From NCBI GenBank assembly GCA_946885645.1, contig CAMPGU010000236.1, positions 1 through 6,510 on the forward strand: 6,510 bases of DNA, given 5' to 3'. Origin of the DNA: an uncultured Haloferula sp. (lineage in GTDB: Bacteria > Verrucomicrobiota > Verrucomicrobiae > Verrucomicrobiales > Akkermansiaceae). Below are positions 1 to 4,656 of this stretch, in pieces. Position 1 is the first letter of the stretch. Every line of letters starts with the position of its first letter. The translations under genes and the position numbers were made by a program. Under the pieces are notes generated by a model. The model searched no databases. It worked only from the letters and a program-made list of their open reading frames with translations, and had not been told where the DNA came from.

Positions 1-49
1 AGGGATGGACGTCCCCCGCACTGCCCATGGCGTAGATGAGGATGCGCAC
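1..49 (-). CDS. N-terminal fragment of a glycosyltransferase (UGT/GT28-like), cut by the window edge
   Basis: Only the first 16 codons are present. Read from a GTG at 49-47 they give MRILIYAMGSAGDVHP. A hydrophobic beta-strand followed by G-S-x-G-D-V-x-P is the typical opening of macrolide- or sterol-type glycosyltransferases of the GT-B fold (UGT/GT28 group), where this loop lies near the acceptor and nucleotide-sugar site. No ATG lies in this frame upstream, so GTG is the best start; no Shine-Dalgarno sequence is seen. The gene starts 53 bases after the arsC stop on the same strand, so it may be read through from the ars operon, but nothing suggests a role in arsenic handling. The family call rests on a short motif and the acceptor cannot be guessed. 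Confidence 0.5.
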   Translation of the reverse strand, partial: MRILIYAMGSAGDVHP

Positions 50-102
50 TTGCGTGGTTGTCGCGGGCGGGAGCTGCCGGACGCAATCCGAAAAATCGCG
101 CC

Positions 103-531
103 CTACCTCGCATCCCTCCTGCCCGCGGCATAGGCCTCGAAAACCCGGCGAATCTCATCGCGCACGCGGCGGAAGACGGCCATCTGCTCTTCCTCTGTTC
201 CGGTGGCATGGGCGGGGTCGTCGAAGCCCCAGTGGTGCCGGTTCATCTGGCCGGGAAACATCGGGCAAGCTTGGTCGGCATTTCCGCAGACGGTGATGAC
301 GGTTTGGACTTCCCGGGAAAGGAACTCGTCCATGTGCTTGGAACGATGGCCGGAAAGGTCGATGCCGATCTCCGCGAGCGCCCGGATCGCCAGGGGGTGG
401 ACGTAACCGGCGGGTTTCGAGCCGGCGCTCTGGACGTCGAGCAGGTCTCCGGCGGCGGCACGCAGGATGCCCTCCGCCATGTGGCTGCGGCAGGAGTTCC
501 CGGTACAGAGGATAAGGACGGTCGGTTTCAT
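103..531 (-). CDS. arsC: Arsenate reductase, thioredoxin-coupled (low-molecular-weight phosphatase fold)
   Basis: This 142-residue cytoplasmic enzyme should reduce arsenate to arsenite. The phosphatase P-loop CTGNSCRS places the nucleophile at Cys9 and the arginine at Arg15. The resolving cysteines Cys82 and Cys89 lie in VCGNADQAC, and the general acid is in WGFDDP (Asp104/Asp105). This spacing matches the thioredoxin-dependent S. aureus pI258 ArsC (Cys10, Cys82, Cys89), not the glutaredoxin-dependent E. coli type. The [12 protein letters not shown] segment at 35-46 is also typical. The ATG at 531-529 was chosen because it puts the P-loop at the family position and overlaps the aquaporin stop in an ATGA, suggesting translational coupling. 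A longer reading begins at a TTG at 555 and adds eight unconvincing residues. It is the last clear gene of the ars operon and supplies arsenite to the aquaporin upstream. Confidence 0.95.
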   Translation of the reverse strand: MKPTVLILCTGNSCRSHMAEGILRAAAGDLLDVQSAGSKPAGYVHPLAIRALAEIGIDLSGHRSKHMDEFLSREVQTVITVCGNADQACPMFPGQMNRHHWGFDDPAHATGTEEEQMAVFRRVRDEIRRVFEAYAAGRRDAR

Positions 532-1199
532 GAGCGTGTGCATTTGCCGCCGCAACAGCCGGGCCCCCGCACGCCGATGCAGAGCGGCACGGCGAGAAGA
601 GCTCCGAGAATCGTGGCGGCAGGGTAAAGCCAGAGATGTTCGACATGCCCGCTGACGAGCGCCGGAGCAAGCGAGCGGGCAGGATTCATCGAGGCACCGC
701 TGATCGGGCCGGCAAACATCGCCTCCAGCCCCACCACCGCGCCGATGGCGATTCCTGCGGTGATTCCTTTCTCCTTCGCACCCGTGGAGACGCTCAGGAT
801 CACAAGCATCAGCACGGCGGTGAGCACCACCTCCAGGATGAAGCTCTGTGATGCGCTACCTGCCGGGAGGGTGGCACCGAGGGTACCCGGTCCGGGAAAA
901 AGCAGCTTCAGCAGCCCGCTAGCCGCGAAGGCGCCTGCCAACTGTGCCCCGATATACGCGGGAACGTCCTTCCAAGGGAACCGGCGGGCGGTGGCAAAAC
1001 CGAGGGTAACCGCGGGATTCAGGTGGGCACCGCTGATGTCCCCGAAAGTGTGGATCATCGCGAGAACCACCATGCCGAAGGTCAGAGCGATGCCCATGTG
1101 GCCGATCACCCCGCCGGTGGCCTGATTGATCACGATGGCTCCCGTTCCCGCGAACACGAGAAAGAAGGTGCCAAGGAATTCGGCGAGGAGGCGTTTCAT
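528..1199 (-). CDS. aqpS: Aquaporin/MIP-family channel, likely arsenite exit channel (AqpS-like)
   Basis: This 223-residue inner-membrane channel has the two half-membrane loops of the MIP family: SGAHLNPAV (NPA at 61-63) and [10 protein letters not shown] (NPA at 172-174). Six hydrophobic helices fit between and around them. Counting back from the two NPA Asn residues, the aromatic/arginine filter is Phe41, Ala160, Ala169 and Arg175. The histidine typical of water-specific AqpZ is replaced by alanine, which suggests a wider pore for small neutral solutes such as As(OH)3. In Sinorhizobium meliloti an aquaporin (AqpS) in an ars operon releases the arsenite made by ArsC, and the arrangement here is the same. 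The C-terminus carries Cys215, Cys216 and Cys220 (GPGCCGGKC). The ATG lies 3 bases after the preceding gene's stop; the TGA overlaps the arsC start. The family is certain; arsenite as substrate is inferred from context and filter. Confidence 0.93.
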   Translation of the reverse strand: MKRLLAEFLGTFFLVFAGTGAIVINQATGGVIGHMGIALTFGMVVLAMIHTFGDISGAHLNPAVTLGFATARRFPWKDVPAYIGAQLAGAFAASGLLKLLFPGPGTLGATLPAGSASQSFILEVVLTAVLMLVILSVSTGAKEKGITAGIAIGAVVGLEAMFAGPISGASMNPARSLAPALVSGHVEHLWLYPAATILGALLAVPLCIGVRGPGCCGGKCTRS

Positions 1200-1202
1200 G
1201 GA

Positions 1203-1682
1203 TCAGCAACAACCCGAAGGACCGCAACAGGGTGCCTTGCCGCCTACGGCCGGCAAACGCGTAATGGCCGGCAGGCCGCAGAGTTCCGGCGCGAGGCATT
1301 CAGTATGCTTGTGGGCCAGCCGCAGGATCACCGCTTCCTCCGTCACCTCGTGGCTGTCGATGGTGTATTGGGAAATCACCCGGTCCTCGTATTCCACCTC
1401 CACGGGAATGCTCTCATCCGGAAGGTAGGCTTTGGCCTTGTCGAGGATCGCCGCCATCTTCCGCGTCTCGATGCGGTGGTCGTAGTCTTCGCCCACCCAA
1501 ACCTGAAGCTGGCAGGACAAGGACTCCCGCAGGGTGCCTCCGCAATCGAGGAAGGTCTTGTGGACGCGTCCCACCTCGGTGACGTGGAAGGAGAGGGGGA
1601 CCGGCGAGCCATCGGGGAGCTGGATGCGGAAATGGCGGCCCGAGTGCTCGGAGAGCAGGGATTTCAGTTCGGTTAATTTCAT
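1203..1682 (-). CDS. DUF6428-like small protein of the ars operon, with a cysteine-rich C-terminal tail
   Basis: This 159-residue, probably cytoplasmic protein has no signal peptide or membrane segment. It resembles the DUF6428 family, small proteins that I recall beside arsR in many ars loci and that have no established function. Features seen are an N-terminal helix, the segment HVTEVG at 33-38, DCGG at 46-49, a QVWVGEDYDHR strand-loop around 60-70, a charged helix at 72-88, and a tail PCCGPSGCC with Cys152, Cys153, Cys158 and Cys159. Cys129 and Cys135 lie just before it. Such a tail could bind soft metalloids such as As(III). The ATG overlaps the arsR stop (ATGA, 1679-1682), and an open frame running further upstream is only the shadow of arsR. 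A role as arsenite carrier or chaperone to the aquaporin is speculation. Confidence 0.85.
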   Translation of the reverse strand: MKLTELKSLLSEHSGRHFRIQLPDGSPVPLSFHVTEVGRVHKTFLDCGGTLRESLSCQLQVWVGEDYDHRIETRKMAAILDKAKAYLPDESIPVEVEYEDRVISQYTIDSHEVTEEAVILRLAHKHTECLAPELCGLPAITRLPAVGGKAPCCGPSGCC

Positions 1683-2065
1683 CGGGTGGCGGATGGTTTG
1701 CGCCGTGAGGCGAGTTTCTTCGGGCCGGGGCAGCAGGAGCTCTCCCGTTGCCGGAGACGGCCGGCGGCGTGCCGCGCATCTTCCGGGAAAAATGAGGAGG
1801 TATCCGCGGCGAAGAATTTCGCGATGCCCCGGATGAGCGGCAGCCGGTCCCTCGCGATGCGGAAGTAGGTCCACTTCTCGCATTTCTCGCTCTCGAGCAG
1901 CCCTGCCTTCCGGATGATCTGCACGTGGCTGGACACGGAAGACTGGGGCATTCCGAGGATGTCGGCGAGTTCGCAGACACACAGCGCCTCGTCCATGACC
2001 AGCCGGACGATTCTCCAGCGGGTTTCATCGGCGAGGGCGCGCGAGGTCGTGACGACGTTGCTCAT
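1679..2065 (-). CDS. arsR: ArsR-family As(III)-responsive transcriptional repressor
   Basis: This 128-residue winged-helix protein begins with the typical ArsR/SmtB run ALADETRWRIVRLV (10-23). Next comes the metalloid-binding motif LCVCEL with Cys29 and Cys31, equivalent to the ELCVCDL motif of E. coli ArsR. The recognition helix QSSVSSHVQIIRKAGLL spans 41-57, and the wing follows (EKWTYFRI). As(III) binding at the CxC site should release it from DNA and derepress the operon. A further cysteine (Cys62) and a C-terminal pair Cys111-Cys112 could form a second site, as C-terminal cysteines do in Acidithiobacillus ferrooxidans ArsR. The ATG at 2065 fits the family N-terminus; the open frame continues to a TTG at 2104, but that would place the likely operator inside the gene. 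No Shine-Dalgarno sequence is present. It is the first gene of the ars operon and overlaps the next gene by 4 bases. Confidence 0.95.
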   Translation of the reverse strand: MSNVVTTSRALADETRWRIVRLVMDEALCVCELADILGMPQSSVSSHVQIIRKAGLLESEKCEKWTYFRIARDRLPLIRGIAKFFAADTSSFFPEDARHAAGRLRQRESSCCPGPKKLASRRKPSATR

Positions 2066-2066
2066 G

Positions 2067-2088
2067 ACGATATTATTCGTTACGATAA
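2067..2088 (-). promoter_or_regulatory. Candidate ArsR operator upstream of arsR
   Basis: An AT-rich island in GC-rich surroundings holds three half-sites on the plus strand: ACGA (2067-2070), TCGT (2077-2080) and ACGA (2082-2085). The last two form TTATTCGT-T-ACGATAA, an inverted repeat with one extra base in one arm. ACGATA also recurs as a direct repeat 15 bases apart. The site ends 1 base before the arsR ATG, where an autoregulating ArsR dimer would block transcription. A possible -35 element TTGCAC reads at 2104-2099, but no convincing -10 is seen. Assignment is by position and symmetry only. Confidence 0.45.
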
Positions 2089-2235
2089 ATCCCGGGCCGT
2101 GCAAGCGAATTGTCAGGCGACGGGGCGGGAAGTCGTCCGCGGCCGCGTCTTCACGGCGTGCCCGAGAGGAGGGGATAGGAGATTCTCCCAGGTTCTTTAC
2201 CCCCTTGGTTCCATATACGGCGGTCCGGTTTCGTG

Positions 2236-2248
2236 GTTTGATTCAAAC
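2236..2248. promoter_or_regulatory. 13-bp palindrome upstream of the cytochrome c gene
   Basis: GTTTGA-T-TCAAAC is a perfect 6-bp inverted repeat around one central base, 41 bases before the cytochrome ATG and in the gap between divergent genes. A second small palindrome, GGAGA-T-TCTCC, lies at 2178-2188. A weak -10-like TATACG occurs at 2214-2219. These could be regulator sites for the plus-strand gene, but palindromes this short also arise by chance. Confidence 0.25.
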
Positions 2249-2289
2249 GGCGCGGCTCCCGAGGCCCTGCTTTCCTTCCCCGAAAAGCC

Positions 2290-2895
2290 ATGAAGTCACT
2301 TCTCAAGTTCGCCGCCTGTTCCCTGTTGGCCGGAACATGGGTCCTCCTGTGGGTGAAACCGGGCCCTGCCCGTTTTCAGCGGCACGGGGCCTCGCACGAG
2401 GAAAGGCTCGCGCGCGGCGCTCATCTTGTCCGGGCCGGTGCCTGCGGGGATTGTCACACGCCGAAGATCATGACCGCACAGGGCTTGGTGGACGACGAGA
2501 GCCGCCTCTTCGCCGGGCATCCGTCGGAGGTGGAAGCCCTGCCGTCCGCACCGGCTTCCCGCCCCGGAGGACAGGCGGTCGCAGGGACGACGGCGTGGGC
2601 GGGTCCGTGGGGCATCAGCTATGCCGCCAATCTTACGCCCGACCCCGCCACCGGCTTGTGGTCGGAAGATAGCTTCATCAAGGCGATGCGAACCGGAAAG
2701 CGCCGCGGCCACGGTCGGCCGATCCTGCCGCCCATGCCGTGGGAAGTGCTGTCAGGGGCGACGGACGAAGATCTGAAATCGATCTACGCCTATCTCGCGT
2801 CCCTGCCGCCGGTATTCAACAGCGTGCCGGAACCCGTGGCACCCCCCGCTTCGGCCGCAGCCGCGGATCGGGAGGAAATGGGCGGCACGTTCTGA
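2290..2895 (+). CDS. Exported monohaem cytochrome c (class I-like)
   Basis: This 201-residue protein starts with a hydrophobic signal peptide or uncleaved anchor (residues 1-22) followed by a soluble periplasmic domain. It has one haem-binding motif CGDCH (Cys52, Cys55, His56), and the likely axial methionine is Met149 in ILPPMPW. The segments SRLFAGHPSE (71-80), NLTPDPATGLWSE (114-126), FIKAMRTGK (129-137) and DEDLKSIYAYLASLPPV (159-175) are typical of c-type cytochromes that accept electrons from periplasmic dehydrogenases or pass them to terminal oxidases. The tail after 176 is rich in Pro and Ala and probably disordered. Start: ATG with only a weak GAAAAG nearby. The gene diverges from arsR across 224 bases and stands alone, so its partner is unknown. 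No sequence link to arsenic oxidation (for example an AioA-like neighbour) is seen. Confidence 0.9.
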   Translation: MKSLLKFAACSLLAGTWVLLWVKPGPARFQRHGASHEERLARGAHLVRAGACGDCHTPKIMTAQGLVDDESRLFAGHPSEVEALPSAPASRPGGQAVAGTTAWAGPWGISYAANLTPDPATGLWSEDSFIKAMRTGKRRGHGRPILPPMPWEVLSGATDEDLKSIYAYLASLPPVFNSVPEPVAPPASAAAADREEMGGTF

Positions 2896-2919
2896 GAGAT
2901 TTTTCCGGTACAACCGGCA

Positions 2920-2952
2920 CCCCCAAACGGAAATAGCCGATTTGGATGGGGG
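2920..2952. terminator. Imperfect hairpin between convergent cytochrome c and tRNA-Thr genes
   Basis: The left arm CCCCCAAACGG (2920-2930) pairs with CCG-A-TTT-GG-AT-GGG and the following G's (2937-2952) around the loop AAATAG. There is one bulged A and a two-base AT bulge. It lies exactly between the ends of two convergent genes, where a shared terminator would be expected. No T-run follows on either strand, so intrinsic termination would be inefficient. Confidence 0.3.
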
Positions 2953-2955
2953 CGG

Positions 2956-3030
2956 TGGAGCCGCTGGTCGGATTTGAACCGACGACCTGCTCATTACGAA
3001 TGAGCTGCTCTACCCCTGAGCTACAGCGGC
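2956..3030 (-). tRNA. tRNA-Thr (anticodon CGT), CCA encoded
   Basis: Read on the minus strand from 3030, the sequence folds as a complete cloverleaf. The acceptor stem GCCGCTG/CAGCGGC has 7 perfect pairs. The D arm is GCTC-AGGGGTA-GAGC. The anticodon stem GCTCA/TGAGC encloses the loop TTCGTAA, which gives anticodon CGT and decodes ACG. The variable loop is AGGTC, and the T arm is GTCGG-TTCAAAT-CCGAC. The discriminator is T and the 3' CCA is encoded in the gene. No intron, mismatch or integrated element is seen. No clear promoter can be pointed out in the 118 bases upstream. Confidence 0.97.
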
Positions 3031-3148
3031 GTGAATCCGTGCCCGAGCCTTCCGGCGCGAACGCAGGGAGGGAAGCAATTGGCCTGCCTTCCGTCAAGGC
3101 GCAGATAAACCAATTCCCCGCGTGACGAAGGGACGTTCTTCGCGTTTC

Positions 3149-4492
3149 TCAGAAATCCAGCTTTCCGCGGCCTTGGACCCGTTTCCAGACCGGTCCCTTC
3201 GGATCGTAGGGTGGCGCGTTATCGGCTTTGGTCGGTTCCGGCAGGCTGGCGTCCAGACGGAAGAGCGGGAAAACCGGCGACCCGTTCGTGCTCGCTTGAT
3301 ATTTTTCCCCGATCTCCTCGATGAGCAGGGAGGCGCAGAAGAGGCCCCCGGGGATCTCGCTGATCAGGATTTCGATCGGGTAATTCTTACCCGCTTCGAC
3401 CTCGAATTCCTTCCCCACCGCCAGGCCGCCGATCGTGCCATTCCAGTTGCGCGTGGTGTCGTACTGGTGGAACTGCACCGGAAGCTTCATCGGGTAATCT
3501 TCCTCCAGTTTCTCGAGCATGCCCGCGTCCTCTTCCTCCTCCTTCAGCACCCGGATGCCCTTGCCGGCAAGATACACGCCGGAGGTACCCGAGGTGAAAC
3601 CGTGGTCGAAGACGTGCTTGCCGTTGAAGCGGACGACCAGCACGTCGTCGCCTCCTCCCACGAAGCGGAATTTCCCGCTCCGCGGCGGGGTGACCATCCC
3701 GCGATAGACCACGATCCAGCGGCTGGGCTGGACTTCCTTTTCGCAGTTGAAAGCGGCCGGAGCGCCTTCGGCCGACATGATGGGGATGTAGATCTTCGTC
3801 TGGTAGAGCTTCTGCGATGCCTGGTAGTAATCGTCCAGAATGCTCTCCTTCCACCCGCGGTTCGTGAATTCGTGGATGATGTCGCGGATGCTCTCGTTGG
3901 TCACGTCGGAGGGCTTTTTCTTCCGGGTCTGCTTGAGGTCGTAGAAGGTGCCCTCCAAGGCGGCCGCGTTCGGATCGATCATCCCGAAAGGATTGGCGAG
4001 ACCCGTGCCGCCCGGAGCCAGGCCCATCCCCGCGCCGTCGCCGAAGCCTTTTCCCGTGCCGTTGCCCTTCCCGCCACCGCTGCCGTTTCCTCCGAGTCCT
4101 CCGGCCATCCCTCCGGCGCCGATTTCACCCATCGAGGCCATTTCGGTCATGGCCTCCGGTTCGGGCAAGCTGAACTCGCTGGAAACATCCTGGGCCACCA
4201 CCCGCGGCATATTCTGGCGCATCATGTTCGCCCGTTTCTTTTGCGTGGTCTGGTCCCGGGAATCCGGGCTGCCGCCACCACCGCTGGACGGCATGAAGTC
4301 CACGGTCTTTTCCGGCTCCGCGGGGATGATCTGGAGAACCCAGACCACGCCGATCCCCAGCAGGATGGCGTGCAGGATGATGGAGATGGAAAGCGATCCG
4401 CCGCCCAGCTTCCGCCAGAAGGACTGTTTCTGTTTCTCGTAAATGATCGCCGGTTCTTCAGCGTAGGGGAGTTCTTCTTCTTCGTAATTCAT
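3149..4492 (-). CDS. TonB-like membrane-anchored, Gly-rich-linker protein with a PA14-like periplasmic domain
   Basis: This 447-residue protein has no experimentally known relative that I can name. An acidic N-terminal tail is followed by KQKQSFWRK and one membrane helix at about 33-55, so the C-terminus should be periplasmic. The helix contains Ser37 and His41, the Ser-x3-His pattern of the TonB anchor (Ser16/His20 in E. coli). Next come EPEKTVDFMPSSGGGG (59-74), QKKRA (84-88), FSLPEPE (107-113) and a Gly-rich linker (125-165). After GTFYDLKQTR (181-190), residues about 230-395 look PA14-like: YRGMVTPPRSGKFRF, DDVLVVRFNGKHVFDHG, then KNYPIEILISEIPGG. PA14 domains usually bind glycans or aid adhesion; ligand unknown. 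The N-terminal module is paralogous to that of the 543-residue protein upstream, but a terminator lies in the 164-base gap, so it probably has its own promoter. The TGA stop is at 3151-3149. Confidence 0.85.
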   Translation of the reverse strand: MNYEEEELPYAEEPAIIYEKQKQSFWRKLGGGSLSISIILHAILLGIGVVWVLQIIPAEPEKTVDFMPSSGGGGSPDSRDQTTQKKRANMMRQNMPRVVAQDVSSEFSLPEPEAMTEMASMGEIGAGGMAGGLGGNGSGGGKGNGTGKGFGDGAGMGLAPGGTGLANPFGMIDPNAAALEGTFYDLKQTRKKKPSDVTNESIRDIIHEFTNRGWKESILDDYYQASQKLYQTKIYIPIMSAEGAPAAFNCEKEVQPSRWIVVYRGMVTPPRSGKFRFVGGGDDVLVVRFNGKHVFDHGFTSGTSGVYLAGKGIRVLKEEEEDAGMLEKLEEDYPMKLPVQFHQYDTTRNWNGTIGGLAVGKEFEVEAGKNYPIEILISEIPGGLFCASLLIEEIGEKYQASTNGSPVFPLFRLDASLPEPTKADNAPPYDPKGPVWKRVQGRGKLDF

Positions 4493-4597
4493 CAGGCGCG
4501 GCTCTTGGACAAGAAACGCACAGAGCTCATTCTTCTTGGGGGAAACTGATCCGAATATTCCTCCCCCGGCCGGAAGTCGCGATGGGACCTCAAACGA

Positions 4598-4625
4598 AAG
4601 CCCCGGCCGTTTCCGGCCGGGGCTT
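4598..4625 (-). terminator. Strong intrinsic terminator after the 543-residue gene
   Basis: A 12-bp perfect stem, AAGCCCCGGCCG (4598-4609) and CGGCCGGGGCTT (4614-4625), closes a 4-base loop. On the minus strand it is followed by TCGTTTGA, a short T-rich run, and it begins 31 bases after the stop at 4657. On the plus strand no T-run follows, so it acts on minus-strand transcription. It separates the two paralogous anchor genes into different transcripts, or lets only part of the transcription through. Confidence 0.85.
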
Positions 4626-4656
4626 CAGAAGGGGATGATAAACCGGTGCGGCGCGC

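Noticed and set aside
58..627. Plus-strand open frame of 189 codons over arsC
   Set aside because: The minus strand encodes a complete ArsC with all catalytic residues; the plus-strand product matches nothing I recognise.
1683..1982. Upstream extension of the DUF6428-like protein
   Set aside because: This part lies inside arsR in another frame and has no family similarity; the ATG at 1682 overlaps the arsR stop.
2066..2104. Longer ArsR starting at a TTG at 2104
   Set aside because: The extra 13 residues do not fit ArsR N-termini, TTG is a poor start, and the stretch holds the probable operator.
2290..2895. Cytochrome c as part of an arsenite oxidase system
   Set aside because: No AioA/AioB or ArxA gene is near, and the gene is divergent from the ars operon with a separate upstream region.
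2905..2917. CCGGT-ACA-ACCGG hairpin after the cytochrome gene as a terminator
   Set aside because: The stem is only 5 bp with a 3-base loop, and no T-run follows on either strand.
3125..3141. CGAAG/CTTCG hairpin after the PA14-like gene as its terminator
   Set aside because: A short stem with a 7-base loop and no T-run downstream on the minus strand; too weak to list.
2956..3148. tRNA-Thr as an attachment site for an integrated element
   Set aside because: No integrase gene and no repeat of the tRNA 3' end elsewhere in the window.
3122..4549. Long plus-strand open frame of 475 codons opposite the PA14-like gene
   Set aside because: It mirrors the minus-strand gene in GC-rich DNA. Its product has no domain, is rich in His/Arg/Asp as expected from antisense codons, and the minus strand has clear domain structure.
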